Shown piece after piece: positions 1 to 5,835 of a DNA stretch of 5,922 nt; the first letter of the stretch is position 1, and each line of letters begins with the position of its first letter. This stretch comes from JASJBU01 sp965372385 (lineage in GTDB: Bacteria; Pseudomonadota; Gammaproteobacteria; Chromatiales; Chromatiaceae), in the NCBI GenBank assembly GCA_965372385.1, contig CBDVCD010000230.1:1-5922 (forward strand), given 5' to 3'. The notes under the pieces were generated by a model. The model saw only the letters and a program-made list of their open reading frames with translations. It was not told the origin of the DNA and searched no databases. Position numbers and translations under genes: made by a program.

Positions 1-24
1 ATGCCGAAAAGGCCTGCCGCCTTT

Positions 25-49
25 GGTCGCAGCCATGGGCAGCTCCTAC
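25..49 (-). repeat. REP-like imperfect palindrome downstream of tsaD
   Basis: Read on the minus strand, this stretch begins with GTAGGAGC and ends with GCGACC. In between, GCTGCC and GGCTGC form a six-position stem around a CAT loop, with a single T-T mismatch. A GTAG-type 5' tetranucleotide followed by a short imperfect palindrome is the known layout of gammaproteobacterial REP elements mobilised by RAYT (TnpA-REP) transposases, and these usually sit in intergenic space just past gene ends, as here. Only one copy is in the window, so repetition cannot be shown. The same bases also read as AGGAG, six bases, then ATG, i.e. a possible start of a minus-strand gene leaving the window after 12 codons. 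I find the REP reading more likely because the palindrome explains that pattern. Confidence 0.42.
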
Positions 50-110
50 GACGGCCATTTCAGTGTGAAGAGATGGGCATGACATAGGGAGCTGAATAGT
101 TACCCACACT

Positions 111-1151
111 TCAGATCTTTACTAACGCGCTCAATGCATCCATCGGCCAGCGAGAGCGGGCGGAAAATTCCAATGGCTCATGCTGCCCCGCCAGCAGGCG
201 TTGACAACCCGCATAGGCGATCATCGCCCCGTTGTCGGTGCAGAACTCCGGTCTTGGGTAGTAGGCGGAGCCGCCCTCCTTCTGCATCATCTCGCCGATT
301 TTCTCCCGCAGACGCCGGTTGGCGCTGACCCCGCCGGCCATCACCAGGGTCTTGATGCCGGTCTGGCGAACCGCCCGCCGGCACTTGAGCAGCAGGGTAT
401 CGACCACCGCATCCTCAAAGGCCCGGGCGATATCGGCCCGGGTCTGCTGCGGAATGGGTTGCCCCTCATCCCGCTGGGCGGCCTGCAGGGTATTCAGGGC
501 GAAGGTCTTCAGACCGCTGAAGCTGAAGTCCAGACCCGGCCGGTCGATCATGGGACGGGGAAAGTGGTATCTCTTCGGATCCCCCCGTTCAGCCGACCGC
601 GCCAGTTCCGGCCCACCCGGGTAAGGCAGACCCAGCAGCTTGGCGGTCTTGTCGAACGCCTCACCCGCCGCGTCGTCCAGGGATTCCCCGAGCAGTCGAT
701 ATTGACCCACCCCGGCAACCTTCACCAACTGGGTATGTCCACCGGATACCAGCAGTGCGACAAACGGGAACTCCGGCGGCACCGGCTCCAGCATGGGGGC
801 CAGCAGATGCCCCTCCATATGGTGAACCGCCACCGCGGGCAACCCCCAGGACCAGGCCAGACTGCGCCCCACGGCCGCACCCACCAACAACGCACCCACC
901 AGCCCCGGACCCGCGGTATAGGCGATGCCATCGATCGAGCCGGGGGCGATCCCCGTCTCACGTAGCATGCCCCGCAGCAAGGGCAATACCTTGCGCACAT
1001 GGTCCCGGGAGGCCAGCTCCGGCACCACGCCCCCGTACTCCGCATGTACATCGGTCTGACTGTGCAGGGCGTGCCCCAGTAGACCCTGTGTACTGTCGAA
1101 CACCGCCACACCTGTCTCGTCACAGGAGGTTTCTATGCCTAATACGCGCAT
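111..1151 (-). CDS. tsaD: tRNA N6-adenosine threonylcarbamoyltransferase TsaD (Kae1/Qri7/YgjD family)
   Basis: Cytoplasmic enzyme that, with TsaB and TsaE, transfers the threonylcarbamoyl group from the TsaC-made adenylate to A37 of tRNAs reading ANN codons, giving t6A. The 346-residue protein is complete (E. coli about 337). The ASKHA fold begins at once with GIETSCDETG (residues 5-14). The HxxxH metal site is HHMEGH, with H111 and H115, and the third ligand is D306 in CTDNGAMIAYAG. Nucleotide-loop motifs SGGHTQL (136-142) and AGGVSANRRLR (272-282) are intact. The ATG at 1151 is chosen because the conserved MRVLGIETS N-terminus starts there. Its ribosome binding site is weak (AGG three bases upstream). 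It diverges from rpsU across a 119-base gap, the arrangement known from E. coli and Pseudomonas. The TGA stop is at 113-111. No disruption is seen. Confidence 0.98.
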   Translation of the reverse strand: MRVLGIETSCDETGVAVFDSTQGLLGHALHSQTDVHAEYGGVVPELASRDHVRKVLPLLRGMLRETGIAPGSIDGIAYTAGPGLVGALLVGAAVGRSLAWSWGLPAVAVHHMEGHLLAPMLEPVPPEFPFVALLVSGGHTQLVKVAGVGQYRLLGESLDDAAGEAFDKTAKLLGLPYPGGPELARSAERGDPKRYHFPRPMIDRPGLDFSFSGLKTFALNTLQAAQRDEGQPIPQQTRADIARAFEDAVVDTLLLKCRRAVRQTGIKTLVMAGGVSANRRLREKIGEMMQKEGGSAYYPRPEFCTDNGAMIAYAGCQRLLAGQHEPLEFSARSRWPMDALSALVKI

Positions 1152-1188
1152 TTGCCTGATAAAAAAGTCTTAAATTTAACCGTTACCT

Positions 1189-1217
1189 TTGCAAACCGGC
1201 ACGCCAATGAGTAGAAT
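1189..1217 (+). promoter_or_regulatory. Sigma-70 promoter of the rpsU-yqeY-dnaG(-rpoD) operon
   Basis: A -35 element TTGCAA (1189-1194, 4 of 6 to consensus) is followed by exactly 17 bases and a -10 element TAGAAT (1212-1217, 5 of 6). It lies about 54 bases before the rpsU start, in the only sizeable gap upstream of the operon. Transcription would begin near 1224, giving a leader of roughly 47 bases that includes GAGGA at 1256-1260 as the rpsU ribosome binding site. The call rests on sequence match and position only. Confidence 0.62.
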
Positions 1218-1233
1218 TCGCGCCTTTCATCCG

Positions 1234-1249
1234 GTTGAGAAAGCTTAAC
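1234..1249 (+). promoter_or_regulatory. Short hairpin in the predicted rpsU leader
   Basis: GTTGAG (1234-1239) pairs with CTTAAC (1244-1249) across a four-base AAAG loop, giving a six-pair stem with one G-U wobble. It lies between the predicted transcription start and the GAGGA ribosome binding site at 1256-1260. Many ribosomal protein operons are autoregulated through leader structures, but I know of no established motif that this matches. The stem is short and AT-leaning, so it may be incidental. Confidence 0.25.
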
Positions 1250-1270
1250 AGAATCGAGGAACCAGCATAG

Positions 1271-1486
1271 ATGCCTAACGTACGCGTCAAAGAGAACGAA
1301 CCTTTTGAAGTTGCCATGCGCCGTTTCAAGCGCTCCTGCGAGAAGGCCGGCGTGCTCGCCGAAGTCCGCCGCCGCGAATTCTACGAAAAACCCACCTGGG
1401 AGCGTAAGCGCAAGGCCGCCGCCGCGGTTAAACGCACCCTGAAAAAGGTCTCCCGGGAAAACCGTCGCTGGGAACGCCAGTATTGA
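1271..1486 (+). CDS. rpsU: Small ribosomal subunit protein bS21
   Basis: Ribosomal protein of the 30S platform, near the anti-Shine-Dalgarno end of 16S rRNA, known to be needed for initiation on natural mRNAs. The 71-residue product has the exact family length. It contains the near-invariant block from ENEPF (8-12) through RRFKRSCEKAG (17-27) to EVRRREFYEKPT (31-42), followed by a lysine/arginine-rich helix ending WERQY. It is strongly basic throughout, as expected for an rRNA-binding protein. The ATG at 1271 gives the family-standard MPNVRVKENEPF start and is preceded by GAGGA at 1256-1260. It is the first gene of the plus-strand operon. The TGA stop at 1484-1486 is followed by 42 bases to yqeY with no intrinsic terminator. 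Identification is essentially certain. Confidence 0.99.
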   Translation: MPNVRVKENEPFEVAMRRFKRSCEKAGVLAEVRRREFYEKPTWERKRKAAAAVKRTLKKVSRENRRWERQY

Positions 1487-1528
1487 TCCCGTCCAGTTGA
1501 CCACTGTCCGCTCCGGACCTCAATCGCC

Positions 1529-1972
1529 ATGCTGAAACAACGCATCCAGGATGATGTCAAGACCGCCATGAAGGCGAGGGACAAGCCTCGCTTGGCCACC
1601 TTGCGCCTGATCACCGCCGCCATCAAACAGCGTGAGGTCGACGAGCGAATCGAGCTGGACGATAGCCAGGTCCTGGCCATTCTGGACAAGATGATCAAGC
1701 AGCGGCGGGACTCCATCAAACAATATGAGCAGGCCGGACGCACCGAGCTGGCTGAGCAGGAACTCAGTGAAATCACCGTCATCCAGGACTACCTGCCGGC
1801 AGGTCTGAGCGACGGGGAGATCCTGGCCATGATCGACGAGGCTATCTCGGCGACAGGCGCCAGCGGCATGCAGGATATGGGCAAGGTGATGAGCCAGCTG
1901 AAACCCAGGATGCAGGGCCGGGCCGACCTGGGTCAGGTCAGTGGACTGGTCAAGCAGAAGCTCAGCGGCTGA
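1529..1972 (+). CDS. GatB/YqeY domain-containing protein
   Basis: A 147-residue soluble, mostly helical protein of the GatB/YqeY family, close to the usual family length of about 148. The family is related to the C-terminal helical tail of GatB, the tRNA-dependent amidotransferase subunit that contacts tRNA. Stand-alone YqeY proteins have no firmly established function, so a tRNA- or translation-related role is inference. Visible signatures are the N-terminal helix MLKQRIQDDVKTAMKARDK, the LRLITAAIKQREVDER segment (25-40), the block from KMIKQRRDSI (54-63) to EQAGRTELAEQE (67-78), and the conserved IQDYLPAGLSD (85-95). The C-terminal half keeps the MQDMGKVM...GRADLGQVSGLVKQKL pattern (114 onward). 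The ATG at 1529 fits the family N-terminus, but no clear ribosome binding site precedes it. The only purine stretch, GGA at 1515-1517, lies within a 5-bp hairpin (1506-1518). Translation may be coupled to rpsU, 42 bases upstream. Confidence 0.95.
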   Translation: MLKQRIQDDVKTAMKARDKPRLATLRLITAAIKQREVDERIELDDSQVLAILDKMIKQRRDSIKQYEQAGRTELAEQELSEITVIQDYLPAGLSDGEILAMIDEAISATGASGMQDMGKVMSQLKPRMQGRADLGQVSGLVKQKLSG

Positions 1973-1999
1973 CCCCTACACCACCCAACCTGGCTGGTT

Positions 2000-2032
2000 T
2001 CAGCTATCCTATGGTTAATTCTTCCTAGCTGA
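2000..2032 (+). promoter_or_regulatory. Dyad in the dnaG leader
   Basis: TCAGCTA (2000-2006) and TAGCTGA (2026-2032) form a perfect seven-base inverted repeat with a 19-base spacer. The dyad ends 17 bases before the dnaG ATG and directly abuts ACAGG, the only purine-rich candidate for a ribosome binding site. It has no T-tract, so it is not an intrinsic terminator. It could be an RNA stem affecting dnaG translation, a processing signal, a DNA-binding site, or chance. Confidence 0.28.
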
Positions 2033-2049
2033 CAGGCCATCCAAAACCC

Positions 2050-3798
2050 ATGGGCGGCAGAATTCCACCGCAATTTATCGATGACCTGCTCAACCGCGTC
2101 GATATCGTCGACGTCATCAACCGACGCGTTCCCCTCAAACGGACAGGCAAGGAGTACCAGGCCCGCTGCCCCTTCCATGACGAAAAGACCCCCTCCTTCA
2201 CGGTAAGCAGCGAAAAGCAGTTTTATCACTGTTTCGGCTGTGGCGCCCATGGTTCGGCCATCGGCTTCCTCATGGATTACGACAACCTGGACTTTGTCGA
2301 TGTCATCGAGGAGCTGGCCGGTCTGGTGGGTATCGAGGTCCCGCGGGAAGAGGGCTTCCAGCAGGGCCCTGACCTGCGCCCGCTCTACACCCTGCTGGAA
2401 CAGGCCAGCGGTTTCTATCAACGCCAACTTCGGCAACACCCCCAGGCCGAAGAGGCGGTGAACTACCTGAAAAGCCGCGGCTTGAGCGGAGAGATCGCCG
2501 CCAGTTTCGGGATAGGTTATGCCCCCCCGGGCTGGGACAACCTGTTGCAGGCGCTGGGCAACACGGATCTCACTATCTCGCAGCTGCGGGAGACCGGTCT
2601 CATCTCCGAACCCGAGGCCGACAAGCGTTATGACCGCTTCCGCAACCGCATCATCTTTCCCATCCGCGACCAGCGGGGCCGGGTGATCGGATTCGGTGGG
2701 CGGGTATTGAGTGAAGCGGATTCACCCAAGTACCTCAACTCCCCGGAGACCCCCGTATTCCACAAAGGCCGTGAACTCTACGGTCTGTACGAGGCCAGAA
2801 AGGCACTGCGTAAAATTGAACGACTCCTGGTGGTGGAGGGTTATATGGACGTAGTGGCCCTGGCCCAGTTCGGTATACGCAACAGTGTCGCCACCCTGGG
2901 CACCGCCACATCAAAGGAGCATCTGGAGCTGATCTTTCGCACCTGCCCACAGGTGGTCTTCTGCTTCGATGGGGACCGCGCCGGTCGGGATGCCGCCTGG
3001 AAGGCACTGCAGACCTCCCTGCCAGTGATGCGGGACGGCCGGGAGGCAAGGTTTCTCTTTCTCCCGGAGGGCGAGGACCCGGACACCCTGGTGCGGCAGG
3101 AGGGAACAGAGAACTTTCAACGGCGCATCGATGACGCCCCACCACTTTCTCAGTTTCTGTTCGACCACCTCTCAGCCCAGGTGCGCATGGACTCCATCGA
3201 CGGGCGCGCCAACCTGGCGGAACGGGCAAAACCCCTGTTGGAAAAAATCCCGCCGGGGGTGTTTCGGCGCATGATGCTCCAACATCTGGAAAAGCTGGTC
3301 GGAATCAACTCCATCAGTCTGGACAAGACAAAATTCACTGGCAGACAAACTGCAAGGTCGGGGACGGAGTACAGGAAACCGCGACCTACACCTATCCGCA
3401 TGGCCATAGCCCTGTTGCTCGATCGACCTTCGCTTGTCACGACTGCGGATGAAATTGACGATCGTTGGACAAAATGGGAAACGCCTGGCATCCCTTTTTT
3501 AACGCAACTACTTGAAATAATCCGTTCCCATCCTACGCTTAACAAAGCCGCTCTATTGGAGCGTTGGCGAGGCACGCCGGAGTTTCCTCATCTAAACAAA
3601 CTCGCCAATTACCGGTTTGACATTCCCGGCCTGGATCCTGAGGCAGAATTGAAAGACGCGTTGAGAAAACTGAATCAGCAGTATATGAAACAAAGTGCTC
3701 CCATCCTGGGAAATCTCAAACCCAGCGAACTTTCCGCTGAAACACTGGCCCAACTTAAACAACGTTTTCCCGGCTCACGTGAACCTGATAAACAATAG
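2050..3798 (+). CDS. dnaG: DNA primase DnaG
   Basis: Synthesises RNA primers at the replication fork, recruited by the DnaB helicase. The 582-residue product (E. coli 581) has the full architecture. The N-terminal CHC2 zinc-binding domain has C40, H43, C61 and C64, within CPFHDEKTPSF and HCFGCGAHG. The TOPRIM-containing RNA polymerase core follows, with catalytic E263 in VVEGYMDVVA, D307 and D309 in FDGDRAGR, and D343 and D345 in EDPDTLV. The C-terminal DnaB-interacting domain covers about 440-582 and is, as usual, poorly conserved. The ATG at 2050 gives MGGRIPPQFIDDLL, matching the known MAGRIP start. Its ribosome binding site is very poor: ACAGG is about 13 bases away, behind a dyad. Low DnaG translation is known in E. 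coli and is inferred here. AUA codons occur at residues 155, 276, 453 and 490. GC falls from about 65% mid-gene to about 49% over 3421-3780. Confidence 0.99.
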   Translation: MGGRIPPQFIDDLLNRVDIVDVINRRVPLKRTGKEYQARCPFHDEKTPSFTVSSEKQFYHCFGCGAHGSAIGFLMDYDNLDFVDVIEELAGLVGIEVPREEGFQQGPDLRPLYTLLEQASGFYQRQLRQHPQAEEAVNYLKSRGLSGEIAASFGIGYAPPGWDNLLQALGNTDLTISQLRETGLISEPEADKRYDRFRNRIIFPIRDQRGRVIGFGGRVLSEADSPKYLNSPETPVFHKGRELYGLYEARKALRKIERLLVVEGYMDVVALAQFGIRNSVATLGTATSKEHLELIFRTCPQVVFCFDGDRAGRDAAWKALQTSLPVMRDGREARFLFLPEGEDPDTLVRQEGTENFQRRIDDAPPLSQFLFDHLSAQVRMDSIDGRANLAERAKPLLEKIPPGVFRRMMLQHLEKLVGINSISLDKTKFTGRQTARSGTEYRKPRPTPIRMAIALLLDRPSLVTTADEIDDRWTKWETPGIPFLTQLLEIIRSHPTLNKAALLERWRGTPEFPHLNKLANYRFDIPGLDPEAELKDALRKLNQQYMKQSAPILGNLKPSELSAETLAQLKQRFPGSREPDKQ

Positions 3799-3856
3799 GA
3801 AGGAATAAATGCCAGGCGGATCGAGATCAAAACAGGTGCAATCATAGTCAAAACCA

Positions 3857-3865
3857 TGATAAGAT
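3857..3865 (+). promoter_or_regulatory. Candidate internal extended -10 promoter for rpoD
   Basis: TGA followed by TAAGAT (3860-3865, 4 of 6 to consensus) forms an extended -10 (TGn) element in the 117-base AT-richer gap between dnaG and rpoD. No good -35 is visible 16-18 bases upstream, which extended -10 promoters tolerate. It would start transcripts near 3872, about 44 bases before the rpoD ATG. Internal rpoD promoters, including a heat-shock one, are known in E. coli. I see no sigma-32 type match here. Confidence 0.33.
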
Positions 3866-3915
3866 GGCGAGTTCTTTTTGTAGGTGATGTTGCCTATCGA
3901 TTTTCAAGGTAAGAG

Positions 3916-5784
3916 ATGAATCAGGAACAACAGCAATCCCAGCAATCCCAGCTAAAACAACTGATTGCAAAGGGTAAGGAGCAGGGCTTCTTGACCTACG
4001 CGGAAGTCAACGACCACCTTCCAGAGGGTATCGTTGAGCCGGAACAGATCGAAGATATCGTTCGTATGATCAACGATATGGGGATCACGGTACACGAATC
4101 GGCCCCCGACCTGGAAGACAACACCCTCAGCGATAACGCCGTCACCCCGGATGAAGACGCCGCCGAGGCCGCGGCTGCCGCACTTGCCAGTGTCGACAGC
4201 GAATTTGGCCGTACCACGGACCCTGTGCGTATGTATATGCGTGAGATGGGCACGGTAGAGCTGCTGACCCGGGAGGGTGAGTTACGCATTGCAAAACGCA
4301 TCGAGGAGGGGCTGCGTCAGGTCTCCGCCGCTCTCGCCGCCTTCCCTGTCACGATCGACATGCTGGTTAATCTGTTCGAAAGGATGAAGGAGGGCAATAT
4401 CCGTTTGACCGATGTCACCAGCGGGTTTATTGATCCTAACGAATCTGATGAGATTCCCGTGCCCATCAATACGGCCCAGAAAAAGGCCGAGGCCGAAGCA
4501 GCCAAGTCAGCGTCAGATAAGGATAAGGATAAGGATAAGGATGACGACGACGATGAACCAGAGAATACCGGACCAGACCCGGAAGAGGTTGCGGCAAAGG
4601 CTGAAGTCTTACGCAAGCGTTATAAGGTGCTTTGCAGCGCCCTGAAAAAACATGGACGCAGTGACGCCAAAACGCAAAAGGCCCTGGAAGCAGTCGCAGA
4701 ATCCTTTCTTGAGTTCAAACTGGTTCCGGTCACCTTCCACAAGCTGGTTGCCACGCTGCGTAACACCATTGAACGCATTCGTAATCAGGAACGGATCATC
4801 CTGAACCTCTGCGTTAACACGGCCAAGATGCCACGCAAGGAGTTCATCGTCTCTTTCCCGGACAACGAGACCAACCTGCAGTGGATTCAGGGGCAGATCG
4901 ACAAGGGCAAGGGCTACTCCGAGGCGCTCAAGGAACACGCCACTGAAATTCAGCGCGCCCAGAAACGTCTGGTGACAATCGAAAACGACAGCCTGTTCAC
5001 CATCGGTGAGGTCAAAGAGATCAACCGCAAGATGTCTATTGGTGAGGCCAAGGCCCGCCGCGCCAAGAAGGAGATGGTTGAGGCCAACCTGCGTCTGGTT
5101 ATCTCCATCGCCAAAAAGTACACCAACCGTGGACTGCAATTCCTCGATTTGATTCAGGAAGGCAATATCGGCCTGATGAAGGCGGTGGACAAATTCGAAT
5201 ACCGACGCGGCTACAAGTTTTCCACCTATGCCACCTGGTGGATCAGACAGGCCATCACCCGCTCCATCGCGGATCAGGCCCGCACCATCCGTATCCCGGT
5301 ACACATGATCGAGACCATCAACAAACTCAACCGTATCTCCCGCCAGATGATTCAGGAGATGGGCCGTGAGGCCACCCCGGAAGAGCTGGCGGTACGGATG
5401 GAGATGCCGGAGGACAAAATCCGCAAGGTCCTGAAGATCGCCAAGGAACCGATCTCCATGGAGACCCCCATCGGTGATGACGAAGACTCCCATCTGGGTG
5501 ACTTTATCGAGGATTCCGGCGTAGTCTCCCCGGTCGAATCCGCCACCATGGAGGGCCTGAGCGAAGCCACCCAGAACATGCTGTCGGGTCTGACCGGCCG
5601 GGAAGCCAAGGTACTGCGTATGCGTTTCGGTATCGACATGAATACCGACCACACCCTGGAAGAGGTAGGCAAGCAGTTCGATGTAACCCGTGAACGCATC
5701 CGCCAGATCGAAGCGAAGGCACTGCGTAAACTGCGCCACCCCTCCCGCTCGGATCGCCTGCGCAGCTTCCTGGATAACGAATAA
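3916..5784 (+). CDS. rpoD: RNA polymerase primary sigma factor RpoD (sigma-70)
   Basis: Housekeeping sigma factor that directs core RNA polymerase to -35/-10 promoters. It is complete at 622 residues (E. coli 613). Region 1.1 covers about 1-95, with TYAEVNDHLPE at 27-37. Region 1.2 starts at DPVRMYMREMGTVELL (102-117). A long non-conserved region runs from about 134 to 370 and holds an acidic linker at 201-214. Regions 2.1-2.4 (about 372-465) include NLRLVISIAKKYTNRG, the melting tryptophans W441 and W442, and the -10 readers Q445 and T448. Region 3 includes the GDDEDSHLGDF finger (520-530). Region 4.2 has the -35 helix-turn-helix with R592, E593 and R596 in TRERIRQIEAKALRKLRHPSRS. The ATG at 3916 is supported by AAGG at 3906-3909 with a six-base spacer. 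The N-terminus is about six residues longer than in E. coli, through a glutamine/serine repeat. It is the last operon gene and may also have its own promoter in the gap after dnaG. Confidence 0.99.
   Translation: MNQEQQQSQQSQLKQLIAKGKEQGFLTYAEVNDHLPEGIVEPEQIEDIVRMINDMGITVHESAPDLEDNTLSDNAVTPDEDAAEAAAAALASVDSEFGRTTDPVRMYMREMGTVELLTREGELRIAKRIEEGLRQVSAALAAFPVTIDMLVNLFERMKEGNIRLTDVTSGFIDPNESDEIPVPINTAQKKAEAEAAKSASDKDKDKDKDDDDDEPENTGPDPEEVAAKAEVLRKRYKVLCSALKKHGRSDAKTQKALEAVAESFLEFKLVPVTFHKLVATLRNTIERIRNQERIILNLCVNTAKMPRKEFIVSFPDNETNLQWIQGQIDKGKGYSEALKEHATEIQRAQKRLVTIENDSLFTIGEVKEINRKMSIGEAKARRAKKEMVEANLRLVISIAKKYTNRGLQFLDLIQEGNIGLMKAVDKFEYRRGYKFSTYATWWIRQAITRSIADQARTIRIPVHMIETINKLNRISRQMIQEMGREATPEELAVRMEMPEDKIRKVLKIAKEPISMETPIGDDEDSHLGDFIEDSGVVSPVESATMEGLSEATQNMLSGLTGREAKVLRMRFGIDMNTDHTLEEVGKQFDVTRERIRQIEAKALRKLRHPSRSDRLRSFLDNE
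3931..3951 (+). repeat. 9-bp tandem repeat at the rpoD N-terminus
   Basis: CAGCAATCC occurs twice in direct tandem (3931-3939 and 3940-3948) and is followed by a partial CAG. It encodes QQSQQSQ at residues 6-12, just before the conserved QLKQLI segment of sigma region 1.1. The unit is in frame, so copy change would add or remove QQS. It accounts for much of the extra N-terminal length compared with E. coli sigma-70. Confidence 0.7.
4516..4539 (+). repeat. Hexanucleotide tandem repeat (GATAAG x4) inside rpoD
   Basis: Four exact consecutive copies of GATAAG (4516-4521, 4522-4527, 4528-4533, 4534-4539) encode Asp-Lys four times (residues 201-208). Five aspartates (209-213) and a glutamate follow immediately. 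The repeat falls in the sigma-70 non-conserved region, where E. coli also has an acidic low-complexity stretch. Because the unit is six bases, slippage would change linker length by two residues per copy without a frameshift. Confidence 0.9.
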
Positions 5785-5796
5785 CAGCAGAAACAT

Positions 5797-5826
5797 AAAA
5801 GGGCATCCTGCAATGGATGCCCTTTT
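5797..5826 (+). terminator. Intrinsic terminator of the rpsU-rpoD operon
   Basis: A perfect 12-bp stem pairs AAAAGGGCATCC (5797-5808) with GGATGCCCTTTT (5815-5826) around a six-base TGCAAT loop. The GC-rich core ends in a run of four T, and the stem starts 12 bases after the rpoD TAA. The A-run on the 5' arm would let it also stop transcription from the other strand. It cleanly ends the operon before the tRNA gene. Confidence 0.93.
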
Positions 5827-5835
5827 GCTATATTC

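Noticed and set aside
1..36. Minus-strand reading frame starting ATG at 36-34 behind AGGAG, 12 codons to the window edge
   Set aside because: Too short to recognise, and the AGGAG-ATG arrangement is explained by the REP-like palindrome. More sequence to the left would settle it.
1..87. Plus-strand 28-codon frame from ATG at 1 to TAG
   Set aside because: No visible upstream sequence or ribosome binding site, no recognisable family, and it runs through the REP-like palindrome.
62..110. Six-base inverted repeat AGTGTG / CACACT
   Set aside because: 37-base loop, no T-run, and a six-base match is expected by chance at this length scale.
180..965. Long open frame of 261 codons on the plus strand opposite tsaD
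   Set aside because: Antisense shadow of a fully conserved tsaD in high-GC DNA; the protein is low-complexity P/R/G-rich with no recognisable domain.
1152..1270. LexA box in the tsaD-rpsU gap, as known for the E. coli rpsU operon
   Set aside because: No CTG-N10-CAG palindrome is present in the gap.
1487..1528. Possible terminator between rpsU and yqeY
   Set aside because: The GTCCG-CTC-CGGAC hairpin is only 5 bp and is followed by no T-run.
1973..2020. Possible internal promoter before dnaG around GTTAAT (2014-2019)
   Set aside because: The matching -35 position reads TGGCTG, a poor match, and there is no TGn extension.
4609..5796. 395-codon open frame on the minus strand opposite rpoD
   Set aside because: Antisense shadow produced by strong codon bias in rpoD; no ribosome binding site or family resemblance, and the plus frame is certain.
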